From NCBI GenBank assembly GCA_016220035.1, contig JACRIO010000135.1, forward strand, positions 1 through 32,558: DNA of 32,558 nucleotides, in the 5' to 3' direction. The first letter of the stretch is position 1. Each line of letters opens with the position of its first letter. Under the pieces are notes generated by a model. The model worked only from the letters and a program-made list of their open reading frames with translations, did not search any database and was not told the DNA's origin. Positions 25,135 through 32,558 of this stretch are shown in pieces. The translations under genes and the position numbers were made by a program. The stretch is from Planctomycetota bacterium. GTDB lineage: Bacteria; Planctomycetota; UBA1135; GCA-002686595.

Positions 25135-26832
25135 ATGAACATGCAACGCAACCTCACCACCCGGTCCCGTACCACCTTCCTCCTCGCCCTCGTCTGCGTC
25201 GCCGCCTCGAGCGGCGTCGTCATCGCGCAGGGTCCGCCTCCGCCTCCGCCGCCGCTCGGTCCGCCGCCGCCGCCGCCGCCGGGCAACCCGCAGACGCCGG
25301 AGAAGATCCTCCTCGGCAAGGCGCTGTTCTGGGACGAGCAGCTCTCGTCGACGAAGGTCACGGCGTGCGCGACGTGCCACATCCCCGAGCAGGGCGGCGC
25401 CGATCCACGCTCCGTGCCGCAGACGACGATGACGGCCGGCCCCAACGGGATCTTCGGCGACGCCGACGACGTGCGCGGCTCGCTCGGCGTGCCGAAGAGC
25501 CAGGCGAACGGCCTCTACCTGTCGGATGCGATCTACGGCCTGCACACGCAGGTCACGGGCCGCAAGACGCAGTCGGTGGTCAACGCGGCCTACAACCCCG
25601 TGCAGTTCTGGGACGGGCGCGCGCTCGGCGCGTTCACCGATCCGGTCACGAACACCGTGGTCTTCCCGAACGGCGCTTCGCTCGAGTCGCAGGCGCTCGG
25701 TCCGGTGGTTTCCGGCGTCGAGATGGCGCACGACGGCCGCACGATCCCCGACCTTGTCGCGCGCGTGGTCGCGTCGCGTCCGCTCGCGCTTTCGCCGCAG
25801 CTCTCGGCGGACCTCGTGCCGTTCGTCGCGAACCAGACGTACGACGACCTCTTCACCCTCGCGTTCGGATCGCCCGGCATCACCGGGGTCCGCATCGCGG
25901 AAGCGATCGCCGCGTACGAACGCACGCAGTTCTCGAACCAGGCGCCGTGGGACAGCTTCCTCGGCGGCAACGCCGCGGCGCTCACGCCGCAGGAGACGCA
26001 GGGCTTTCAGATCTTCGGCAACCCCGCCAACGGCTGCGCGGTCTGCCACGCGGGTTCGCTGCTCACGAACCACAGCTTCCAGTACATCGGCGTGCGCCCG
26101 CAGGGCGAGGACGTCGGCCGCATGGGCGTCACCGGCAACCTCGGCGACCAGGGCAAGATGAAGGTGCCGAGTCTGCGCAACGTCGAGCTACGCGGCAGCT
26201 ACTTCCACAACGGCCGCTTCACGACGCTCGAGGAGGTCGTTGCGTTCTACAACCGCGGCGGCGACTTCAACGGCCCGAACAAGAACCCGTTGATCCACGG
26301 GCTCGGCCTCGCGCCGGGACAGCAGGCCGCGCTGGTCGCGTTCCTGCGCCGTCCGTTGACGGATGATCGCGTGCGCAACGCTCAGCCGCCCTTCGACCAT
26401 CCCGCGTTGTACTCGAGCTCGAACCGCGTCCCCGCGCAGTTCGGCAACGCGACCGCGGGTACGGGGGGCTTCGACCCCGAGATGATCGCGATCGAGCCTG
26501 CGTTGGTCGGCAACCCGAGCTTCGTGTTCGGCGTGCAGCACGGTCTCGGCGACGCGCAAGCCGTGCTCGCCATCGACACGGACAGCACGGGCGGCACGCC
26601 GTTCGGCGGCGCCACGCGCTACGTCGCGCTCAGCCCGAACCTCGTGATCGTCCGCGCCGGCCACATGAACGGCGTCGGCGCCGGAGCCGGTTGGCGCTCG
26701 GTCACGCTCAGCATCCCGAACGACGCAGGCTTGATCGGCCAGACGCGCTTCGCGCAGTGGTTCGTGCTCGACCTGGGCGCGGGCCATCGCTTCGCGGCGT
26801 CGAAGGCCGTCCAGTACACGTTCTTCCCGTAA
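25135..26832 (+). CDS. Dihaem cytochrome c peroxidase/MauG-like protein with C-terminal extra domain
   Basis: Exported dihaem protein, 565 aa. A signal peptide (to about residue 31) is followed by a linker with two runs of seven prolines, then the peroxidase domain (about 50-420) with haem sites C78-A-T-C-H82 and C301-A-V-C-H305. The segments V-V-N-A-A-Y-N-P-V-Q-F-W-D-G-R-A, G-V-E-M-A, V-P-S-L-R-N-V and Y-F-H-N-G-R-F are typical of the CCP/MauG family. About 120 residues at the end form an extra domain (S-I-P-N-D-A-G-L-I-G, F-A-Q-W-F-V-L-D) of a kind I associate with secreted planctomycete proteins, from memory. It probably reduces H2O2 or oxidises an unknown partner in the periplasm. A good terminator follows. 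Confidence 0.93.
   Translation: MNMQRNLTTRSRTTFLLALVCVAASSGVVIAQGPPPPPPPLGPPPPPPPGNPQTPEKILLGKALFWDEQLSSTKVTACATCHIPEQGGADPRSVPQTTMTAGPNGIFGDADDVRGSLGVPKSQANGLYLSDAIYGLHTQVTGRKTQSVVNAAYNPVQFWDGRALGAFTDPVTNTVVFPNGASLESQALGPVVSGVEMAHDGRTIPDLVARVVASRPLALSPQLSADLVPFVANQTYDDLFTLAFGSPGITGVRIAEAIAAYERTQFSNQAPWDSFLGGNAAALTPQETQGFQIFGNPANGCAVCHAGSLLTNHSFQYIGVRPQGEDVGRMGVTGNLGDQGKMKVPSLRNVELRGSYFHNGRFTTLEEVVAFYNRGGDFNGPNKNPLIHGLGLAPGQQAALVAFLRRPLTDDRVRNAQPPFDHPALYSSSNRVPAQFGNATAGTGGFDPEMIAIEPALVGNPSFVFGVQHGLGDAQAVLAIDTDSTGGTPFGGATRYVALSPNLVIVRAGHMNGVGAGAGWRSVTLSIPNDAGLIGQTRFAQWFVLDLGAGHRFAASKAVQYTFFP
25234..25281 (+). repeat. Proline-codon repeat in the peroxidase linker
   Basis: Two runs of seven proline codons (25234-25254 and 25261-25281) split by Leu-Gly; the second run is seven CCG triplets. 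It forms a stiff linker after the signal peptide (residues 34-49) and may be prone to slippage in multiples of 3. Confidence 0.8.
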
Positions 26833-26858
26833 TCGAGCTCGGTTCTTCTCTTCACGTC

Positions 26859-26899
26859 GGCCGCGATCGGGAGCTCCCCGGTCGCGGCCGTTTCCTTTC
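26859..26899 (+). terminator. Intrinsic terminator of the peroxidase gene
   Basis: A 13-bp GC-rich stem (26859-26871 with 26877-26889) with one G-U pair and a 5-nt loop, followed by GTTTCCTTTC. It lies 26 nt after the stop and is the most convincing terminator in the window. Confidence 0.75.
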
Positions 26900-26992
26900 G
26901 GCTGCGCCCCTGTGGGCATCGGGGCCGGCCGTCTACCCAGGACGGGGAGCAGCGTCGACGCATTCGCGTCGCTATGCTCGCGTCGTCCGACC

Positions 26993-27607
26993 ATGTTCCT
27001 CCACGCTTTCCTCGTACTGGGTCTCGTCGCGCAGAGCGGCTCCGGTTCGACTGGGTCGAATGCCCCCGCGAAGGAGATCGACCCGCGTGCAGCGACGACG
27101 TCCGTCGCGCGGGCGAAGCGCTGGACGCTCGAGCAGATCCTCGACGCGCTGCGCCTCGTCGAGACCGGCGGCGAAAAAGACGGCGGCCGCAATTCGACCG
27201 GCGACAGCGGTGGAGCGATCGGCCCGTACCAGATCCACCGCGCGTACTGGATCGACGCGCGCGTGCCTGGGCGGTGGGAGGACTGTCGCGATCCGCGCTA
27301 CGCGCGAGCGGTCGTGATCGCGTACTGGAAGCGCTACTGCCCGAAGGCACTCGAAGCGCTGGACCCGGAGACGCTCGCGCGCGTGCACAACGGCGGGCCC
27401 GACGGCGCGCGCGAGAAGTCGACGCTTCCGTTCTGGCGGAAGGTCGAGCGCGCGCTCGCGAAGCAGGCGGAGGAGCGCGCCGCGCGCGAGGCGAAAGCGA
27501 AGCGCGGCGACGCGCGACCGGTGCCCGCCTCCGGCGGCAAGGAAGATCCCAAGCCCGCGCCGAAGCCGACCGACAAGCCCGCCGAGAAGCGCGAAGGCTG
27601 GGTCTGA
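26993..27607 (+). CDS. Bacterial i-type lysozyme/destabilase-like secreted protein
   Basis: Secreted protein, 204 aa, leader about residues 1-15. Residues 45-150 follow the plan of invertebrate (i-type) lysozymes/destabilase: R-L-V-E57-T-G-G, G-D71-S-G-G-A, G-P-Y-Q-I-H-R-A-Y-W-I-D, Y-W-K-R-Y, V-H-N-G-G-P-D-G and L-P-F-W-R-K-V. E57 and D71 lie where the catalytic Glu and Asp of the clam enzyme (E18, D30) are expected, with small gaps. The many disulfide Cys of the animal enzymes are missing; only two Cys remain. The tail is charged and Lys/Pro-rich. It may cleave peptidoglycan or isopeptide bonds; the activity is inferred. The next gene follows 36 nt later on the same strand, so they may be co-transcribed. 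Confidence 0.82.
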   Translation: MFLHAFLVLGLVAQSGSGSTGSNAPAKEIDPRAATTSVARAKRWTLEQILDALRLVETGGEKDGGRNSTGDSGGAIGPYQIHRAYWIDARVPGRWEDCRDPRYARAVVIAYWKRYCPKALEALDPETLARVHNGGPDGAREKSTLPFWRKVERALAKQAEERAAREAKAKRGDARPVPASGGKEDPKPAPKPTDKPAEKREGWV

Positions 27608-27642
27608 GACCGTAGGACGCGGGCGCCGCTATCTTTGGGTGC

Positions 27643-30600
27643 ATGACGCGCCTCGCTTGGCTTCTCGCGTTCGTCCTCGCCGCCACGACCTCGGTGTCCG
27701 CACAAGAGCCGCCGAGGAAGCGCGTGCTCGTCTACACCGTCTCCGCGGGGTACGAGCATGACGTCGTGAAGCGCACGAAGCTCGACGAGCCGTCGCTCGT
27801 CGAACGGACGCTCGCGGAGCTCGGGAAGAAGCGCGGCTGGTTCGAGTGCGTGCTGTCGCGGGACGCGCAGGACTTCACGAAGGAGAACCTCGCGCGGTTC
27901 GACCTCGTCTTCTTCTACACGACGGGCGAGCTGCCGTTCGCGGACGAGCAGAAGCGTGCGCTCCTCGACTTCGTGAAGGACGGCAAGGCCTTCGCGGGCG
28001 CGCACTGCGCCACGGACACGTTCTACGCGCTCCCCGAGTACGGCGCGATGGTCGGCGGCTACTTCGACGGCCATCCGTGGCACGAGAAGGTCGTGCTGCG
28101 CGTCGAGGACATGGAGCACGCGTCGACGCGCCACCTCGGCGCGAGTTGGGAGCTCGTCGACGAGATCTACCAGTTCAAGGCGCCGTACGACCGCTCGAAG
28201 CTGCACGTGCTGCTCAGCCTCGACCCAGCGAAGAACGAGCTGAAGAAGAACGGCGTGAACCGCACCGACGGCGACTTCGCGAACGCGTGGTGCAAGGACG
28301 TCGGCAAGGGGCGGCTCTTCTACACGGCGCTCGGCCACCGACCCGAGGTGTGGGCCGACGAGCGCTTCCTGAAACACGTCGAAGGCGGCTTCGCGTGGGC
28401 GATGCGCGCGGAGGAGCGCGCGGGGTTCGCACCGAAGAAGGACGCGCCGAAGCCGCCGAAGGAGGACGCGCCCAAGTCCGAAGGCGCTCCGGAGGCCGGC
28501 GGGCAACACGTCAACGCGCCGAAGGAGGAGCTGCAGCGCGCGGAGCCGACGAAGGGGAAGCCGAAGGTGCCCGAGGGGTTCGCGATCGACCTCGTGGCGG
28601 AGGCGCCCGAGATCCTGTGGCCGACGGCGATCACGTGCCTCGACGACGGGACGGTGCTCGTCGGCGAGGACCGCATGGACATGCCGGGGCCGACGGATCA
28701 ACCGCTCGACCGACTGATCGCGCTCCACTTCCAGCCCGATGGAGCGGTGAAGAAGACGGTGTTCGCCGACCACCTCTTCGCGACGATGGGCGTCGAGCTC
28801 GTCGACGACGCGGTGTACGTGATGAACATGCCGCACCTCACGCGTCTCTGCGACACGGACGGCGACGGCGTCGCGGACGAGCGGACGGAGGTGCTCACGG
28901 ACCTCGGACCGAACGCACCCGGCTGGCCCGGCGGCTTCAACGACCACATCGTGAGCGGCATCCGCCTCGGGATGGACGGCTTCCTCTACGTTGCGGTCGG
29001 CGACAAGGGCATCCCGCACGCGCACGGGACGGACGGGAGCGAGCTCACGCTGCGCGGCGGCGGCGTCGTGCGCGTGCGGCCCGACGGTTCGCGCCTCGAG
29101 CTCGTCGCGAGCGGTCTGCGCAACGTCCTCGACGTCGCGATCGACGCGCAGGGCGAGCTCTTCACGCACGACAACACGGACGACGGCCTGGGTTGGTGGA
29201 CGCGGCTCACGCACGTCGTGCCGGGCGGCTACTACGGCTATCCGTGGGACTACCAGTCGCACCCCGAGCGCATGCTGCCGTGCATGGCCGACTACGGCGG
29301 CGGCTCGCCGTGCGGCGGCCTCGTGTACCGCGAGGCGGCGTGGCCCGCGGAGTTCCACGGCAACCTGATCTGGTGCGAGTGGGGGAAGAGCATGCTCCGC
29401 CGCTTCGTGCTCCAGCAGAGGGGGTCGACCTTCCGTGTGGTTGACGAGAAGGACTTCGTCACGGCCGGCGATGTCCGCCCCTTCAAACCACTCGATGTGT
29501 GCGAATCGTCGGACGGGCGCTTCCTCTTCATCAGCGACTGGGCGTACGAGGGCTGGACTGCGAAGGCCGAAGCGGGCCGTGTTTGGCGCCTGCGTCGTGC
29601 GGAGGATGACCCGCGCATCGCAAGTCGCCTGGCGCCCATGCCCAAGGACGCCAAGGGACTTGGCGAAGAACTCCGGAACCCGAGTTTCCGTCGCCGCACG
29701 AAAGCACAGCGAACCCTTGCGGCCATGGGGAGCACCGGGCTCGATGCTGCCATGTCCGTCGTGACCACGTCGAACGACGTGGTGGCCGTCCGTCATGCGG
29801 TCTGGACCGTGGCACAAGCGTGGGATCACAAGGAACCTTGGCGTGTCGACGCTCGATCCGAGCCGCACGACGGCCCGTCGCTGATCCAACTCTGCCGGGC
29901 CGAACTCGCCTATCCGACCCACGTCGAAGTCGCCGTGGCGGATCTCGTAGGTACTGGGTGGTCCTCCTTGAGTCCCGACGTGGCCCGAGTCGCCGCCGCT
30001 CGTCTGCTGCGGAGTGAGGTCAGAGAGGGCAGCGATCGATCTGCCGCGAGCAGAGGTTCACTTGTCGAGTCGTTAGAGAACTTCAACCTACCGACCGATC
30101 TCGACGCTGTCGGGCGCTTCCGGGTCTTCCGCGAAATACGTCGCGCCGGACTCCTGCCCAGCAGGGTCGTGCCCACAGAGAATCTCGTGAGCGAGGTCCT
30201 CGTGTCGATGCGAGATTCCTTCGACTCGTCCGTGGTCAGTGACCTGATTCGCTTGCTGGAGTCCAAGGAAGCGGGAATCGACCGCGCAGCAGTTCTCGAG
30301 ACGCTCGCCTCCTGCGCTCGGATGGAAGCGCCCTGGGACGGCAAGTGGTGGAACATCCAGCCCGCGAAGACGCCGAGGCCCGCGCGCACGGTCGATTGGC
30401 CGGGCACGCAGCGTGTGCTCGAGGTCGTGCGCGGCGCCTTGCGCGACGCCGATGCGGCCGTCCGGCGCGCGGCGCTCGACGCCGTGCGCGAGCTCGACGA
30501 GCGTGGCGCGCTCGCGACCGTGCGTTCGATGGCCGAGAGCGAGCGCGATCCCGCGACACGCCTTCTCGCGCTCGACGTCCTCGGCGCGATGAAGGACGAA

Positions 30601-32247
30601 GGCGCGTCCGGCGTGCTCGAACGCGTCGTGCGCGACTCGTCGCTCTCGCACGACGAGCGCCAGCACGCCGTCGAGGCCGCGTGCGCGGTCCGTTCGAAGC
30701 CGATGCTCGCGCTCCTGCGCTCCATCGCCTGCGACCCGAATGCGCAGGCCGCACAGAGTGTCGCGTGCATCGAGGCGCTCGCGCGCTTGAAGGACGCGGA
30801 GAGCGTGAGCGGGTTCGCCGAACGCGCGCGTTCGGGCGACGAGGCCGTGCGCGTCGCGGCGCTCGCCGCGCTCGCGAAGATCCAGGGTAAGGACGCCGGG
30901 CCCGTGCTCGCGGCGCAGCTCGGCGATGGCTCGAAGCCGGTGCGCATCGCGGCGTGCAAGGCGCTCGCTGAAGCAGGGGACGTGAGGCAGGTGCCCGCGC
31001 TGCTCCCGCTCGCGAGCGATGCCTCGACGTCCGCCGAAGCGACGCTTGCGCTCGCGCGCACGCCGGACGTGAAGGCACTCGGCGCGTTCCTCGCCGGCGT
31101 CGCGTCGAGCGAGAAGCGCGTCGTCGACGCGAGCCAGAACGCGCTCCTCGCGCTCCGCGATCCGGCGCGCAGCGAGCTCGAAGGCCTGCACAAGGCCGGC
31201 AAGCTCGACGAGAAGCAGCTCGCGGCCGTGCAGCTCGCGTACTCGACGCCGCAGCCGGTCGTCGACTGGCGCGTGCTCGGCCCGTTCGAGCGCATCGGCG
31301 AGAAGCCGACTGTGCTCGCACGCGCGAGAGAGACCTCGAAGGGCAGCGCGACGATCGACGCCGAGCGTCCCGACCTCGGCGCGCGCTACACCGGCCGCGA
31401 GAAGGCCGAGTTCGGCTGGCGCGACGCGCGCGCCGACCCGAAGACGGGCTTCCTCGACCTGCGCGCCTTCTACGACGGGTTCGACGAAGTGAGCGCGTTC
31501 GCGTTCGCGCGCGTGACGTCGAGCTCGAAGCGCAAGGCGAAGCTCCTCGTCGGCAGCGACGACATGGTGCGCGTGTGGCTGAACGGGGCGCTCGTGCACG
31601 AGAACGACTCCTACCGCGCCTGGCGCGAGGACGAGGACGAGCTCGATGTCGAGCTCCAACAGGGCGAGAACGCGCTCCTCGTCCGTGTCGACAACGGCGG
31701 CGGCGGCTGGTCGTTCGACGTGAAGCTCTCGAGCGAGGGCACGGGCCCGCTGTTCGACCGCAAGGCGCTCGCGCCGGGCCTCGAGGACTACCGCGCGTTC
31801 GCGCTCGAGCACGCCGGCGACCCGCGGCGCGGCTTCGAGGTCTTCCGCCTGCAGTCCGGCCCGATGTGCATCCGCTGCCACGCCGTCTTCGGCGAGGGCG
31901 GCAAGGTCGGGCCCGACCTGAGCGACGTCGCTGCGAAGTACGGCCCCGAGGAGATCCTCCAGTCCCTCCTCACCCCGTCGCAGCGCATCGCCGAGGGCTA
32001 CAACGCCGTCGCGATCGAGCTCACGAACGGCCTGCTCGTGTTCGGCCAGATCCAGAAGGAGACCACCGACACGCTCGAGCTCTACGACACGAATGGCGAG
32101 CTGAAGCAACTCGATAGGGCGGACATCGAGAGCCGCACACCGAGCAAGACGTCGGTGATGCCCGACGGCCTCGCGCCTCTGATGTCGAAGGACGACTTCG
32201 CGAACCTGTTCGCCTACCTGCGCACGCTGCGCGGAGCGCCGAAGTAG
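27643..32247 (+). CDS. ThuA / PVC-type dehydrogenase / HEAT / haem c fusion protein
   Basis: Exported multidomain protein, 1534 aa. A signal peptide (1-21, S-V-S-A-Q) is followed by a ThuA-like trehalose-utilisation domain (about 26-265: G-A-H-C-A-T-D, G-G-Y-F-D-G-H-P-W-H, A-L-G-H-R-P), a Lys/Pro linker and a six-bladed dehydrogenase propeller of the PVC membrane-bound type (about 300-660: G-L-R-N-V-L-D-V-A, H-D-N-T-D-D, Y-G-Y-P-W-D-Y). HEAT repeats (about 680-1195), a PA14-like or sugar-binding beta domain (about 1205-1375: V-W-L-N-G-A-L-V-H) and a C-terminal haem c domain with C1409-I-R-C-H1413 follow. It probably oxidises a sugar or other carbohydrate and passes electrons to cytochrome. 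Codon usage differs strongly in about 29420-30330, with the frame unbroken. Confidence 0.95.
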   Translation: MTRLAWLLAFVLAATTSVSAQEPPRKRVLVYTVSAGYEHDVVKRTKLDEPSLVERTLAELGKKRGWFECVLSRDAQDFTKENLARFDLVFFYTTGELPFADEQKRALLDFVKDGKAFAGAHCATDTFYALPEYGAMVGGYFDGHPWHEKVVLRVEDMEHASTRHLGASWELVDEIYQFKAPYDRSKLHVLLSLDPAKNELKKNGVNRTDGDFANAWCKDVGKGRLFYTALGHRPEVWADERFLKHVEGGFAWAMRAEERAGFAPKKDAPKPPKEDAPKSEGAPEAGGQHVNAPKEELQRAEPTKGKPKVPEGFAIDLVAEAPEILWPTAITCLDDGTVLVGEDRMDMPGPTDQPLDRLIALHFQPDGAVKKTVFADHLFATMGVELVDDAVYVMNMPHLTRLCDTDGDGVADERTEVLTDLGPNAPGWPGGFNDHIVSGIRLGMDGFLYVAVGDKGIPHAHGTDGSELTLRGGGVVRVRPDGSRLELVASGLRNVLDVAIDAQGELFTHDNTDDGLGWWTRLTHVVPGGYYGYPWDYQSHPERMLPCMADYGGGSPCGGLVYREAAWPAEFHGNLIWCEWGKSMLRRFVLQQRGSTFRVVDEKDFVTAGDVRPFKPLDVCESSDGRFLFISDWAYEGWTAKAEAGRVWRLRRAEDDPRIASRLAPMPKDAKGLGEELRNPSFRRRTKAQRTLAAMGSTGLDAAMSVVTTSNDVVAVRHAVWTVAQAWDHKEPWRVDARSEPHDGPSLIQLCRAELAYPTHVEVAVADLVGTGWSSLSPDVARVAAARLLRSEVREGSDRSAASRGSLVESLENFNLPTDLDAVGRFRVFREIRRAGLLPSRVVPTENLVSEVLVSMRDSFDSSVVSDLIRLLESKEAGIDRAAVLETLASCARMEAPWDGKWWNIQPAKTPRPARTVDWPGTQRVLEVVRGALRDADAAVRRAALDAVRELDERGALATVRSMAESERDPATRLLALDVLGAMKDEGASGVLERVVRDSSLSHDERQHAVEAACAVRSKPMLALLRSIACDPNAQAAQSVACIEALARLKDAESVSGFAERARSGDEAVRVAALAALAKIQGKDAGPVLAAQLGDGSKPVRIAACKALAEAGDVRQVPALLPLASDASTSAEATLALARTPDVKALGAFLAGVASSEKRVVDASQNALLALRDPARSELEGLHKAGKLDEKQLAAVQLAYSTPQPVVDWRVLGPFERIGEKPTVLARARETSKGSATIDAERPDLGARYTGREKAEFGWRDARADPKTGFLDLRAFYDGFDEVSAFAFARVTSSSKRKAKLLVGSDDMVRVWLNGALVHENDSYRAWREDEDELDVELQQGENALLVRVDNGGGGWSFDVKLSSEGTGPLFDRKALAPGLEDYRAFALEHAGDPRRGFEVFRLQSGPMCIRCHAVFGEGGKVGPDLSDVAAKYGPEEILQSLLTPSQRIAEGYNAVAIELTNGLLVFGQIQKETTDTLELYDTNGELKQLDRADIESRTPSKTSVMPDGLAPLMSKDDFANLFAYLRTLRGAPK

Positions 32248-32250
32248 CGT

Positions 32251-32558
32251 TCAGGCCGACGCGAGCCGCGCGAGAGCCGCGGCTCGGACTGCCGCTCCGC
32301 GAGGGGCGCATGCGTCGGCGAGCTCGGCGAGGCGCGAGTGCGCGCGCTCGATCGGAACGTGGGGGATCGCGGCCTCGCTCGTGCTCGACTCGCAGTCCCA
32401 GAGGCATTCGAGCGCGTACGTGCGGGCGAAGCGCTCACGGTCGAGCTCGATCAGCGCGTCGACGGCTTCGGAGCGGCAGAGCGAGCACGACATCTCGAGG
32501 TAGTTCTCCTCGACACCCGGCAGCCAGCCACGGCCTGAGAAGCGCTGCAGCGCGGAGA
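32251..32558 (-). CDS. Unknown protein, 5' end beyond the window
   Basis: The frame is open from the window edge to the stop at 32251-32253 (102 codons visible); the first in-window ATG is at 32493, but sensible coding upstream (G-R-G-W-L-P-G-V-E-E-N-Y-L-E) suggests the real start is outside. A C-S-L-C pair and two later Cys (E-C-L-W-D-C) may bind metal, and the end is Ala/Arg-rich and helical. No family recognised. It converges on the ThuA fusion gene with 3 nt between the stops. Confidence 0.6.
   Translation of the reverse strand, partial: SALQRFSGRGWLPGVEENYLEMSCSLCRSEAVDALIELDRERFARTYALECLWDCESSTSEAAIPHVPIERAHSRLAELADACAPRGAAVRAAALARLASA

Overview
The window is GC-rich DNA with compact, protein-dense coding. 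It most likely comes from a member of the Planctomycetota or a close relative. The best evidence is the 1534-residue gene at 27643-32247, which fuses ThuA, a PVC-type membrane-bound dehydrogenase propeller, HEAT repeats and a C-terminal haem c domain; this architecture is typical of planctomycetes and other PVC bacteria. Secreted sugar hydrolases and a dihaem peroxidase with a secreted-protein tail domain fit the same picture. The taxonomic call is an inference from gene content. I see no rRNA, tRNA, CRISPR array, phage genes or intact transposase.

Layout. 179-1492: exported class A beta-lactamase-like serine hydrolase. 1692-5339: very large flavo-iron-sulfur protein joining a GltD/NfnB-like half to a PyrK/NfnA-like half. 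5339-5442: first copy of a long palindromic repeat. 5427-5732 (-): small glutaredoxin-like protein. 6125-10968: sensory block with a FixL-like triple-PAS histidine kinase, a FixJ/NarL-type regulator overlapping it by 4 nt, a receiver-only regulator, a tandem universal stress protein and, on the other strand, an Rrf2 regulator with three conserved Cys. 10969-11711: no supportable gene. 11712-19577 (-): sugar operon, in transcription order GH35 beta-galactosidase, GH36/melibiase-type alpha-galactosidase, AraF, AraG, AraH. 19723-21313: CBS protein, hemerythrin, second repeat copy, and a four-helix heme-copper-oxidase-like protein. 21323-23772 (-): OmpR-type regulator and its sensor kinase. 24216-25052: Arg/Pro/Gly/Glu-rich lipoprotein. 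25135-26832: dihaem cytochrome c peroxidase-like protein, followed by a good intrinsic terminator. 26993-27607: protein resembling animal i-type lysozyme/destabilase. 27643-32247: the ThuA-dehydrogenase fusion. 32251-32558 (-): 5'-truncated unknown gene.

Two themes recur. One is oxygen/NO/redox: the haem PAS has the FixL haem ligand and the ligand-pocket Arg, and around it lie FixJ-like regulators, a universal stress protein, an Rrf2 regulator, hemerythrin and an oxidase-like membrane protein. The other is galactoside use: two exported galactosidases release sugar that an AraFGH importer, whose binding protein can accept galactose in the characterised family, would take up.

The observations I rate highest are the two copies of a roughly 104-bp inverted repeat whose arm supplies the last codons and stop of two unrelated genes, the bacterial i-type-lysozyme-like protein, the Nfn-like fusion, and a patch of about 900 bp with foreign-looking codon usage inside the ThuA fusion gene.
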